Positions 17,323 to 24,584 of a stretch of DNA of 24,752 nt are shown one piece after another. Source of the DNA: Novosphingobium sp. (GTDB taxonomy: Bacteria; Pseudomonadota; Alphaproteobacteria; Sphingomonadales; Sphingomonadaceae); NCBI GenBank assembly GCA_028697875.1, contig JAQVEQ010000012.1, positions 1 through 24,752 on the forward strand. Direction: 5' to 3'. The position numbers and the translations under genes are program-made. Numbering within the stretch: position 1 is the stretch's first letter; every line of letters begins with the position of its first letter. The notes beneath the pieces are model-generated. The model made no database searches and was not told the origin of the DNA. It saw only the letters and a program-made list of their open reading frames with translations.

Positions 17323-18819
17323 TTACCCCAGCTTCTGCTTGAGAACCTCGTTCACCACCTGCGGGTTGGCCTTGCCCTGCATCGCCTTCATCGTCTGGCC
17401 GACGAAGAAGCCGAACAGCTTGTCCTTGCCGCTGCGGTATTCCTCGACCTTGTCGGTGTTGGCGGCCATGACCGCGTCGATGGCCGCTTCGATCGCGCCG
17501 GTGTCCGATTCCTGCTTCAGCCCTTCGCGCTCGACGATGGCGGCGGCGCCGTCACCCGTTTCGAGCATCTTTTCGAGCACCTGCTTGGCGATGGAACCGG
17601 AAATCGTGCCGTCGCCGATCAGCGCCAGCAGTTCCGCACCCGCTTCGGGGCTGACGGGGCTGTCCTCAAGGTTCTTGCCCGCCTTGTTGAGCGCGCCGAA
17701 CAGTTCGGAAATCAGCCAGTTGCTCGCCTGCTTGGCGACATCCGCCTCGCTCCTGCCCTGCGCCTCGGCCGCCGCGGCCAGCAGCGCCTCGAACCAGCGC
17801 GCGGTCTCGACTTCGGCGGTCAGCACGCCCGCGTTGTAGGCGGACAGGCCGAGCGCGTTCTCGTAGCGGTGGCGCTTGGCATCCGGCAGTTCGGGCAGGC
17901 TCGCGCGGCACTCTTCCAGAAACGCATCGTCCAGTTCCAGCGGCAGCAGGTCCGGATCGGGGAAGTAGCGGTAATCGTGCGCGTCTTCCTTGCTGCGCAT
18001 GGAGCGCGTGGTGCCGCTGTCGGGGTCGAACAGGCGGGTTTCCTGCACCACCTGCCCGCCGCTTTCGATCAGGTCGACCTGGCGGTTCGCCTCGTGCTCG
18101 ATCGCGGCCATGACGAAGCGCACGGAGTTGACGTTCTTCGTCTCGGTCCGCGTACCGAAAGGCTCGCCCGGGCGGCGCACAGACACGTTCACGTCCGCGC
18201 GCATGGAGCCTTCCTCCATGTTGCCGTCGCACGAACCGACATAGCGCAGGATCGTGCGCAGCTTGCGCACGTATGCCCCGGCTTCGGCCGGGCTGCGCAT
18301 GTCCGGGCGGCTGACGATTTCCATCAGCGCCACGCCCGAACGGTTGAGATCGACATAGGACATGGTCGGGTGCTGATCGTGCATCAGCTTGCCCGCGTCC
18401 TGCTCCACGTGAATGCGCTCGATCCCGATGGTCTTGTTGGAACCTTCGGGGTCCTTCTCGTCCAGCGCGATCTCGATCGAGCCTTCGCCCACCAGCGGGT
18501 GGTAGAGCTGGCTGATCTGGTAGCCCTGCGGCAAGTCGGCGTAGAAGTAGTTCTTGCGGTCGAAGCGCTACCACTTGTTGATCTGCGCGTCGATCGCCAA
18601 GCCGGTGCGCACCGCCTGGCGGATGCATTCCCGGTTCGGCACCGGCAGCATGCCGGGCATGGCCGCGTCGACCAGGCTGACCTGGCTGTTCGGCTCCGCA
18701 CCGAACGCGGTCGCCGCGCCGGAAAACAGCTTGGCCTTGGAAGTGACCTGCGCGTGGACTTCGAGGCCGATCACGACCTCCCATTCGCCGGTTGCGCCCT
18801 GGATGCGATATTCGCTCAT
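17323..18819 (-). pseudogene. gatB: Asp-tRNA(Asn)/Glu-tRNA(Gln) amidotransferase subunit B, interrupted by an in-frame TAG
   Basis: GatB binds the mischarged tRNA and phosphorylates its Glu or Asp in the GatCAB complex. The full frame is 498 codons, normal for GatB, but codon 84 (complement of 18568-18570) is TAG. Before it lies an intact N-terminus (EVVIGLEVHAQVTSKAKLFSG, AEPNSQVSLVDAAMPGMLPVPN, ending INKW). After it, in the same frame, the family sequence resumes at once with RFDRKNYFYADLPQGYQISQ and runs through VEQDAGKLMHD, VDLNRSGVALMEIVS and DYRYFPDPDL to the C-terminal YqeY-like domain ending NPQVVNEVLKQKLG. The family usually has Ser here, so a TCG-to-TAG single change is the simplest explanation. 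No frameshift, deletion or other decay is visible. A TTG at 18532-18534 could restart translation but would lack the N-terminal 95 residues. The gene starts one base after gatA. Confidence 0.93.
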
Positions 18820-18820
18820 C

Positions 18821-20308
18821 TTACCACCACTTTTCCGGCTTGGCCGTGAACCCGGCGCGCTGTTCGAGCGCGAGGCCGGCGTTCAGCACGCCCTGTTCGT
18901 CGAACGGCTTGCCGATCAGCTGGAGGCCAAGCGGCAGCCCTTCGCTGTTGAGGCCCGCGGGCACGCTCATCGCCGGAAGGCCGGCGAGCGAGGCAGGGAC
19001 CGAGAACACGTCGTTGAGGTACATCTCCAGCGGATCGCCCGACTTTTCGCCCAGCGCGAACGACGCGCTCGGCGTGGTCGGCGCGAGGATCACGTCGCAT
19101 TGCGTGAAGGCGTTCTTGAAGTCGTGGCTGATCAGCGTGCGGACTTTCTGCGCCTGGGTGTAGTAGGCATCGTAGAAGCCCGCCGAGAGCACGTAAGTCC
19201 CGATCAGGATGCGGCGCTTGACCTCCGCGCCGAAGCCCGCCGCGCGGGTCGCGGCGTACATGTCCTGCAGGTTCGCGCCTTCGGGCAGGTCGCGCAGGCC
19301 GTAACGCACGCCGTCATAGCGTGCGAGGTTGCTGGACGCTTCCGCCGGGGCGATGATGTAGTAGGTCGGCAGCGCGTACTTCGTGTGCGGCAGCGACACG
19401 TCGATCACTTTCGCGCCCGCGTCCTTGAGCCAGGCGATGCCGTCTTCCCAGGACTTCGCGACATCGGCGTCCATCCCGTCCATGCGGTATTCGCGCGGGA
19501 TGCCCACGGTCTTGCCCGACAGGTCGGCGGACAGGCCCGCTTCCCATGCCGGCACCGGCATGTCGAGGCTGGTCGCGTCCTTGGCGTCGAACCCGGCCAT
19601 CGCCTCCAGCATGATCGCGCAGTCGGTGACATCGCGCGCCATCGGGCCCGCCTGGTCGAGCGAGCTGGCGAAAGCGACGATGCCCCAGCGCGAGCAGCGG
19701 CCGTAAGTCGGCTTGATCCCGGTGATGCCGGTGAAGGCGGCGGGCTGGCGGATCGAACCGCCGGTGTCGGTGCCGGTCGCGGCCGGGCACAGGCGCGCGG
19801 CCACCGCGGCGCTGGACCCGCCCGAGGAACCGCCCGGCGCCAGCGGGGCATTGCCGCCGTCGTTGCGCCGCCAGGGCGAGATCACATTGCCGAAATAGCT
19901 CGTCTCGTTCGACGAACCCATGGCGAACTGGTCGAGGTTGAGCTTGCCCAGCATGCCCGCGCCCGCATCCCACAGCTTCTGGGAAACGGTGCTTTCGTAC
20001 TGCGGGCTGAACCCTTCGAGGATGTGGCTGGCCGCCGTGGTCTGCACGCCGTGCGTGGCGAACAGGTCCTTCATGCCGATCGGCACCCCGGCCAGCTTGC
20101 CCAGTTCCTTGCCCGCCGCGCGATCGGCGTCGACCTTTTCGGCCGCTTCCAGCGCCTTTTCCGGCGTGGCAACAATGAAGGCGTTGAGCGCATCCTGCGC
20201 CGCCGCGACATTGGCGTTGAAAGCTTCGGCCACTTCGCGCGCGGTGAATTCGCCCTTGGCCACCCCTTCGCGGATGGCGGCGACGCCGAGTTCGGTTACG
20301 TCAGTCAT
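18821..20308 (-). CDS. gatA: Asp-tRNA(Asn)/Glu-tRNA(Gln) amidotransferase subunit A
   Basis: GatA is the glutaminase/amidase subunit that releases ammonia from glutamine for transamidation of Glu-tRNA(Gln) or Asp-tRNA(Asn). The 495-residue protein is a complete amidase-signature enzyme. The catalytic triad is visible as K80 (VPIGMKDLF), cis-Ser S161 (APGGSSGGSSAAVAA) and nucleophile S185 (GTDTGGSIRQPA). The substrate region GIKPTYGRCSRWGIVAFASSLDQAGP and the C-terminal LPLGLQLIGKPFDEQGVL are as expected. Its ATG shares one base with the gatC stop (TAATG, 20306-20310), so the two are translationally coupled, and gatB starts one base after its TAA. Unlike gatB, gatA is undamaged, so the operon appears to be under current selection. 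Confidence 0.97.
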   Translation of the reverse strand: MTDVTELGVAAIREGVAKGEFTAREVAEAFNANVAAAQDALNAFIVATPEKALEAAEKVDADRAAGKELGKLAGVPIGMKDLFATHGVQTTAASHILEGFSPQYESTVSQKLWDAGAGMLGKLNLDQFAMGSSNETSYFGNVISPWRRNDGGNAPLAPGGSSGGSSAAVAARLCPAATGTDTGGSIRQPAAFTGITGIKPTYGRCSRWGIVAFASSLDQAGPMARDVTDCAIMLEAMAGFDAKDATSLDMPVPAWEAGLSADLSGKTVGIPREYRMDGMDADVAKSWEDGIAWLKDAGAKVIDVSLPHTKYALPTYYIIAPAEASSNLARYDGVRYGLRDLPEGANLQDMYAATRAAGFGAEVKRRILIGTYVLSAGFYDAYYTQAQKVRTLISHDFKNAFTQCDVILAPTTPSASFALGEKSGDPLEMYLNDVFSVPASLAGLPAMSVPAGLNSEGLPLGLQLIGKPFDEQGVLNAGLALEQRAGFTAKPEKWW

Positions 20309-20610
20309 TATTCGATCACCTTGGGCACGCCGAAGAAGCCGTGTTCGGCCGCGGGCGCATTGGCCAGCACCGCGTCGCGCTTGCCCCCGCCGGTCAGCGG
20401 GTCGGCATCAACCACGTCCTCGCGCAGGCGCAGCGTGTTGGGAATGACGGCGGTCATCGGTTCGATGCCGGTCACGTCCACTTCGCCGAGCTGTTCGACC
20501 CAGTGCAGGATTCCGTTGAGCTCGGGCACCATCGCCTCGAGCTCGCCGTCGCTGACCTTGATCCGGGCCAGCGAGGCAATTTTCGCCACCGTGGCTTTAT
20601 CGACAGACAT
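20308..20610 (-). CDS. gatC: Asp-tRNA(Asn)/Glu-tRNA(Gln) amidotransferase subunit C
   Basis: GatC is a small belt-like subunit that wraps around the GatA-GatB interface and stabilises the complex. The 100-residue product has the expected pattern: N-terminal helix MSVDKATVAKIASLARIKVS, then ELNGILHWVEQLGEVDVTGIEPM, then LRLREDVV, and the C-terminal NAPAAEHGFFGVPKVIE that ends GatC proteins. The ATG is preceded by AAGGGA. It is the first gene of the gatCAB operon and overlaps gatA by one base. The gap to the upstream FKBP gene is 46 bases and holds a small hairpin, so the operon promoter may be there or further upstream. Confidence 0.96.
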   Translation of the reverse strand: MSVDKATVAKIASLARIKVSDGELEAMVPELNGILHWVEQLGEVDVTGIEPMTAVIPNTLRLREDVVDADPLTGGGKRDAVLANAPAAEHGFFGVPKVIE

Positions 20611-20636
20611 GGCTGTCCCTTCGTACTGAGAAACCA

Positions 20637-20652
20637 GCGCCCGTGAGGGCGC
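20637..20652 (-). terminator. Small hairpin after the FKBP gene
   Basis: GCGCCC (20637-20642) pairs with GGGCGC (20647-20652) around a 4-base loop; on the minus strand it is followed by TGGTTTCT. It is five bases past the FKBP stop and before gatC. The stem is short and the T-run weak, so termination would be partial at most. Confidence 0.35.
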
Positions 20653-20656
20653 GCAA

Positions 20657-21196
20657 TTACTTCGTTTCGCCGGCCTGCTGCGCCTGCATCATCTGCTGGA
20701 ACACGCCCAGCCGGCTTTCGAAATCCTGTTCCGACATGAAGTCGACCAGTTCGACCTCGAACGTCAGGTCGGCGTTGGGCGGGATCGGCGCGCCTTGCGG
20801 CGGAGTGGCGCCATAGGCCTTGTCCGCCGGAATGTGCAGCGTGTACTTGCCGCCCTTCTTCATCTTCATCGCGCCTTCGCGGAAGCCGGGGACCATCTGC
20901 GACAGCGGCAGCGGCTGCCCCTGCGGGAAGATGCCCGGGATCGGCAGGGCGACGTCCTTGCCTTCGTCGAACACCGTGCCATCGGCCAGCTTGCCGACAT
21001 AACGGGCGAAGATCACGTCCTGCGGGCCCGGCGAAGCGCCGACGCCGGCCTGGATTTCGACCACTTCGACCCCGTGCGGAATCGACGCGCAGGCAAGCCC
21101 GGCACCGGCCAGCACAGCAGCGGCGACGCCGATCCACAGCTTGGGCAGCGAGCCCTTCTTGATCGGCAGGATCGGAACGCGGGTGATCTCGGTCAT
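20657..21196 (-). CDS. Membrane-anchored FKBP-type peptidyl-prolyl cis-trans isomerase
   Basis: The 179-residue protein starts with a short cytoplasmic segment, then one hydrophobic helix (residues 19-38, LPKLWIGVAAAVLAGAGLAC), so it is probably anchored with the catalytic domain in the periplasm. The C that ends the helix could instead be a lipidation site, but a basic n-region immediately before the helix and a clean lipobox are lacking. The FKBP domain (about 60-155) has DVIFARYVGKLADGTVFDEG, QMVPGFREGAMKMKKGGKYTLHIPADKAYG and the closing LTFEVELVDF. These are the strand-and-flap elements of family members that catalyse proline isomerisation in folding proteins. I chose the ATG at 21196, with GAGGA seven bases upstream, over a start 39 bases earlier that overlaps the rpsU terminator region. 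It lies downstream of rpsU and upstream of gatC. Confidence 0.9.
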   Translation of the reverse strand: MTEITRVPILPIKKGSLPKLWIGVAAAVLAGAGLACASIPHGVEVVEIQAGVGASPGPQDVIFARYVGKLADGTVFDEGKDVALPIPGIFPQGQPLPLSQMVPGFREGAMKMKKGGKYTLHIPADKAYGATPPQGAPIPPNADLTFEVELVDFMSEQDFESRLGVFQQMMQAQQAGETK

Positions 21197-21233
21197 GTCA
21201 GAATCCTCAAAAGGTGAACCGGCCCAATAACGC

Positions 21234-21260
21234 AAAAAGGCGCGGAAACGAATCCGCGCC
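21234..21260 (-). terminator. Rho-independent terminator of rpsU
   Basis: On the minus strand GGCGCGGA (complement of 21253-21260) pairs perfectly with TCCGCGCC (complement of 21239-21246) around a 6-base loop, followed by TTTTT (complement of 21234-21238). It is 58 bases past the rpsU stop and should separate rpsU from the FKBP gene. Confidence 0.88.
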
Positions 21261-21317
21261 CTCTTGGCTTATCGCAGACTGGCGATCAAGCGGAGCTTGA
21301 CCGCCGGGAGCCCGAAA

Positions 21318-21524
21318 TTACCGGCTACCGTCGCGTTCCATCCGCTTGCGTTCCAGCTTGCGGGCGCGGCGAACGGCGGCGGCCTTTTCGCGGGCGCGCT
21401 TTTCGCTCGGCTTTTCGTAGTGGCGGCGCAGCTTCATTTCGCGATAAACACCCTCGCGCTGCAGCTTCTTCTTGAGCGCGCGGAGAGCCTGGTCGACATT
21501 GTTATCGCGAACGATGATCTGCAT
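21318..21524 (-). CDS. rpsU: 30S ribosomal protein bS21
   Basis: bS21 is a small basic protein of the 30S platform near the anti-Shine-Dalgarno end of 16S rRNA. The 68-residue product begins MQIIVRDNNVDQALRALKKK and continues with the invariant LQREGVYREMKLRRHYEKPSEKRAREKAAAVRRARK. The long C-terminal Arg/Lys-rich helix is typical of alphaproteobacteria. I chose the ATG at 21524 because family members begin MQI/MQV; a start 24 bases upstream is open but adds a non-family extension. It diverges from crcB across a 204-base gap with several small hairpins, and is followed by a strong terminator. Confidence 0.95.
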   Translation of the reverse strand: MQIIVRDNNVDQALRALKKKLQREGVYREMKLRRHYEKPSEKRAREKAAAVRRARKLERKRMERDGSR

Positions 21525-21728
21525 AAATCCAAATACCTCAACAGCCATGGGGGACGCCCACGCCGGTGGGTAATGCCTCCCTAAATCAGAGAAAACTCTG
21601 CCGAATCCCCTGTGGGAACGGCTCGATTGGGGGCGCCCCTAACGGAATCGGGAGGAATTGGCAAGGGTTTAGCTGCCACGAACGCAACCCGCTTCCCCCC
21701 GCGCCCATCGGAGTCTAAGGCACGCCTT
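21525..21728. other. rpsU-crcB divergent intergenic region with small hairpins
   Basis: This 204-base gap must contain the rpsU promoter and leader and the crcB promoter. I see three small symmetrical elements: CCCAC-GCCG-GTGGG (21557-21570), CAGAG-AAAA-CTCTG (21587-21600) and the palindrome GGGGCGCCCC (21630-21639). The first two would lie in the rpsU leader if transcription starts upstream of them. I cannot match any to a known RNA element, and I see no fluoride riboswitch. Confidence 0.5.
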
Positions 21729-22130
21729 ATGACACCCCCCAGCCCCCTTCTCGCCTCGCTCTATGTCGCCCTGGGCGGCGGAACGGGCGCCGTCCTGCGA
21801 TTCCAGCTCGGCCGGCTGGTGACGCACTGGTTCGGCCCCAACCTCGCCTTCCCGTGGGCCACGTTCGCCGCCAACGTGATCGGCAGCCTTTCGATGGGCC
21901 TGCTGGTCGGTATGCTCGCCCGCCACGGCCATGGCGGCGAACTCTGGCGGCTGCTGCTGGGCGTCGGCCTGCTGGGCGGCTTCACGACCTTTTCCTCCTT
22001 CAGCATGGAAATGGTCCTGCTGACCGAACGCGGGGCGATCGGCATGGCGGCGGCTTACGCGGGCTTTTCGCTCCTCGCCGGGTTCGCCGCGATGTTCATC
22101 GGCCTCGTCGCGATGCGGGCCCTGGCATGA
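21729..22130 (+). CDS. crcB: Fluoride ion exporter CrcB/Fluc
   Basis: CrcB is a dimeric inner-membrane channel that lets toxic fluoride leave the cell. The 133-residue protein has four hydrophobic helices and the family motifs GGGTGAVLRF (helix 1), FPWATFAANVIGSLSMGLL with the conserved Asn (helix 2), LLGGFTTFSSFSMEM (the helix-3 break with the phenylalanine track) and a final helix ending GLVAMRALA. I chose the ATG at 21729 because the family begins just before helix 1; a longer upstream frame would add 39 residues with no membrane or family character. The Shine-Dalgarno is weak. The stop overlaps the start of the pseudouridine synthase gene (ATGA, 22127-22130). Confidence 0.94.
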   Translation: MTPPSPLLASLYVALGGGTGAVLRFQLGRLVTHWFGPNLAFPWATFAANVIGSLSMGLLVGMLARHGHGGELWRLLLGVGLLGGFTTFSSFSMEMVLLTERGAIGMAAAYAGFSLLAGFAAMFIGLVAMRALA

Positions 22131-23311
22131 ACGGTCCGCAAACCCAGGACGACCGCGTCCGCCAGTTCACTGTCGCGCCCGACGACGACGGCATCCGGCT
22201 GGACCGCTGGTTCAAGCGCCACTTGCCGCAGATCGGCTTCGCCATGGTTTCGCGCTGGGCGCGCACCGGGCAGATCCGCGTGGACGGCAAGCGCGCCAAG
22301 CCGGAAGACCGCCTGGAAGCCGGGCAGGTCCTGCGCATCCCGCCGGGCGGCGCCTCGCCCGAGCGCCAGGCGGCCCAGCGCAAGCCGCTGACGGAAGAGG
22401 AACTCGAACTCGCCGATTCGATGGTCATCCACCAGGACAAGGCTGCCATCGTGCTCAACAAGCCGCCGGGGCTCGCGACGCAAGGCGGGACCAAGACCCA
22501 TAGCCACGTCGACGGCCTGCTGGACGCCTTCGCGCCCGACGGGCCGCGCCCGCGCCTCGTCCACCGGCTCGACAAGGACACGTCCGGCGTGCTGCTGGTC
22601 GCCCGCACGCCGGGCAGCGCGGCATTCTTTTCCAAGCGCTTTTCCGGGCGTTCGGCCAAGAAGATCTACTGGGCGCTGGTCGTCGGCGTGCCGGAAGTGG
22701 CGGAAGGGACCATCGACGCCCCGCTGGCCAAGCAACCCGGCACCGGCGGCGAGAAAATGCATGTCGACGAGGAAAACGGCCAGCCGGCCAAGACCCGCTA
22801 TCGCGTAGTCGACCGGGCGGGCAACCGCGCGGCATGGGTCGAGCTGCAACCGCTGACCGGCCGCACCCACCAGCTGCGCGTCCATCTCGCCACGATCGGC
22901 CACCCGATCGTGGGCGACGGCAAGTACGGCGGGCAGGACGCCTTCCTGACCGGCAGCGTGAGCCGCAAGATGCACTTGCACGCCCGCCGCCTGATCATCG
23001 ACCATCCCGACGGCGCGCCGCTGGACGTCACGGCCCCGCTGCCGGAACACTTCGCCGCCTCCATGGCGCAGCTGGGCTTCGACGAAGGGGCAAGCGAGGC
23101 CGGGCCGCTGGGCGATGAGCCGGTCGAACGCACCCGCACCGAAAAGAAGCAGGTCGCCAAGGCCCACGCCAAGCAATACCGCAAGGAACGCCGGGGCGAA
23201 CGCCGTTCGCGCAGTACCGGCGAACGGGGCGGCAAACCCGGCGGCAAGCCCTCGGCACCCCCGCGCAAGCGCGGCCCGACCAAGGGCAAGGGATCGCCCA
23301 AGAGCCGCTGA
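22127..23311 (+). CDS. RluA-family 23S rRNA/tRNA pseudouridine synthase with basic C-terminal tail
   Basis: The 394-residue enzyme isomerises uridine to pseudouridine in structured RNA; the family covers RluA, RluC and RluD, and the RNA target cannot be fixed from the sequence. An S4 RNA-binding domain is at about residues 18-78 (GIRLDRWFKRHLPQIGFAMVSRWARTGQIRVDGKRAKPEDRLEAGQVLRIP). The catalytic motif RLVHRLDKDTSGVLLVA with its Asp comes near residue 148, and LQPLTGRTHQLRVHLATIGHPIVGD is the second signature. S4 plus this spacing suits RluC/RluD. From about residue 325 the protein continues as a tail rich in Lys, Arg, Gly and Ser, probably disordered and RNA-binding. It overlaps crcB by four bases and the PaiB-like gene by one (TGATG). 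Confidence 0.93.
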   Translation: MNGPQTQDDRVRQFTVAPDDDGIRLDRWFKRHLPQIGFAMVSRWARTGQIRVDGKRAKPEDRLEAGQVLRIPPGGASPERQAAQRKPLTEEELELADSMVIHQDKAAIVLNKPPGLATQGGTKTHSHVDGLLDAFAPDGPRPRLVHRLDKDTSGVLLVARTPGSAAFFSKRFSGRSAKKIYWALVVGVPEVAEGTIDAPLAKQPGTGGEKMHVDEENGQPAKTRYRVVDRAGNRAAWVELQPLTGRTHQLRVHLATIGHPIVGDGKYGGQDAFLTGSVSRKMHLHARRLIIDHPDGAPLDVTAPLPEHFAASMAQLGFDEGASEAGPLGDEPVERTRTEKKQVAKAHAKQYRKERRGERRSRSTGERGGKPGGKPSAPPRKRGPTKGKGSPKSR

Positions 23312-23919
23312 TGCATCCCAACCCCGCCTTTCGCCATGACGGCCGCGAGCTGATGGAAACGCTGATCGACCAGATCGGCTTCGGCATGGTCTTTGCCGCC
23401 ACGCCGGACGGCCCGCGCGTGGCGCATACCCCGCTGCTGTCGACCGGCGACGGCGCGGTGCAGTTCCATCTCGCCCGGGGCAACGCGCTCACCCGTCACT
23501 TGCCGGGCGCCAATGCGCTGGCCGTGGTCAACGGGCCGGACGGCTACGTCAGCCCGCGCTGGTATGGCGATGGCGCACAAGTGCCGACATGGAACTATGT
23601 CGCGCTGGAAATGGAAGGCCCGGTCCGCCGCATGAACGCGGACGGGCTGATTGGCCTGCTGACCACGCTGTCGGAACGGTACGAGACGCGCGTGAGCGAA
23701 GGCACGCCATGGACGATGGACAAGCTGCCGGAAGAACACCTGCACCGCCTGCTGGGCGGGATCGCCGGCTTCGAAATGGAAGTGCGCGCCTGGCGGCCCA
23801 CGTTGAAGCTCAGCCAGAACAAGACGGCGCAGGATCGCATCCGCGTGGCCAACGGGCTGGAAGCCGAAGGGTCGCCCGCCATCGCCCAGATCATGCGCCA
23901 GCTGGGAGGCCAGGCATGA
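23311..23919 (+). CDS. PaiB-like FMN-binding protein (putative transcriptional regulator family)
   Basis: The 202-residue product belongs to the PaiB family, named for a Bacillus subtilis negative regulator of sporulation and protease genes, with a split-barrel FMN-binding fold. Visible family features are AHTPLLSTGDGAVQFHLARGN, the GYVSPRWYGDGAQVPTWNYVALEMEG core with its invariant tryptophan, and GIAGFEMEVRAWRPTLKLSQNKTAQDRI near the C-terminus. No DNA-binding domain is recognisable, so a flavin- or heme-related enzymatic role is as likely as regulation. The ATG shares one base with the pseudouridine synthase stop (23311), and its own stop overlaps the HAD gene start (ATGA), so it is embedded in a coupled run. 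Confidence 0.88.
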   Translation: MHPNPAFRHDGRELMETLIDQIGFGMVFAATPDGPRVAHTPLLSTGDGAVQFHLARGNALTRHLPGANALAVVNGPDGYVSPRWYGDGAQVPTWNYVALEMEGPVRRMNADGLIGLLTTLSERYETRVSEGTPWTMDKLPEEHLHRLLGGIAGFEMEVRAWRPTLKLSQNKTAQDRIRVANGLEAEGSPAIAQIMRQLGGQA

Positions 23920-23934
23920 GCCCAGGCATGAGCC
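23911..23934 (+). repeat. 12-bp tandem duplication at the HAD gene start
   Basis: CAGGCATGAGCC is repeated exactly twice, at 23911-23922 and 23923-23934. Each copy contains ATGAG, so the HAD gene has two in-frame ATG codons (23916 and 23928) and its protein begins MSPGMSP. The first ATG is the better start because GGGAGG lies six bases before it and it overlaps the preceding stop. Confidence 0.9.
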
Positions 23935-24584
23935 CGGTCAGATTGGCCGTATTCGATTGCGACGGCACGCTGGTGGATGGGCAGGCGGACATCTGCGCCG
24001 CGATGGAGGCCGCTTTCGTCCAGACGGGGCTGGGCAAGCCCGACCGCATGGCCGTGCGCCGGATCGTCGGGCTGAGCCTGCCCGTGGCCATCCGCAAGCT
24101 CGCGCCCGAGGCCGGGCCCGAGCAATGGCACGCGACGAGCGAGGCCTACAAGCAGGTGTTCCGCGCCATGCGCGCCGAAGGGCGGCTGTCCGAACCGCTG
24201 TTTCCCGGCATCGCCCCGATGCTGGGCCGCCTGTTCGATACCGGCTGGAGCCTCGGCGTGGCGACCGGCAAGTCCGACCGGGGGCTGCGCAACGTGCTGG
24301 CCGTCCACGCTCTTTCCGACCGTTTCGTCACGCTCCAGACCGCCGACCGCCATCCGTCCAAGCCCCATCCCGCCATGCTGGAAGCCGCGCTGGACGAAGC
24401 GTGCGCCTTGCCCGGCGACAGCGTGATGATCGGCGACACGACTTACGACATCGCCATGGCCGGGGCCGCCGGCGTGCGCCCGATCGGCGTCGCCTGGGGC
24501 TATCACGCGCCGGACGAACTGCTGGCGGCAGGCGCCGACGCCGTGGCCGAAACGCCCGAAGAACTGGAGGGACTGCTGGGATGA
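23916..24584 (+). CDS. HAD-superfamily phosphatase-like hydrolase (subfamily IA)
   Basis: The 222-residue protein has all four HAD motifs: DCDGTL (nucleophile D14 and acid D16), the Thr in GVATGKSDRG (motif II), the Lys in DRHPSKPHPAML (motif III) and GDTTYDIAMA (motif IV acids). A helical cap lies between motifs I and II (about residues 22-85), placing it in subfamily IA with phosphoglycolate phosphatase-like enzymes. It probably dephosphorylates a small phosphorylated metabolite; the substrate is unknown. Its start overlaps the PaiB-like stop by four bases and lies in a 12-base tandem duplication. Its stop overlaps the next gene's ATG (24581-24584). In sphingomonads a HAD gene near an RluA-family gene is common, from memory of the group. 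Confidence 0.92.
   Translation: MSPGMSPVRLAVFDCDGTLVDGQADICAAMEAAFVQTGLGKPDRMAVRRIVGLSLPVAIRKLAPEAGPEQWHATSEAYKQVFRAMRAEGRLSEPLFPGIAPMLGRLFDTGWSLGVATGKSDRGLRNVLAVHALSDRFVTLQTADRHPSKPHPAMLEAALDEACALPGDSVMIGDTTYDIAMAGAAGVRPIGVAWGYHAPDELLAAGADAVAETPEELEGLLG

Noticed and set aside
18571..18819. A separate small gene (83 residues) upstream of a shorter gatB
   Set aside because: Both parts are in the same frame and together make a contiguous GatB of normal length; the short frame is the GatB N-terminus.
21640..21728. Fluoride riboswitch upstream of crcB
   Set aside because: The conserved GGCGATGG-type opening and the rest of the crcB motif are not visible in the leader.
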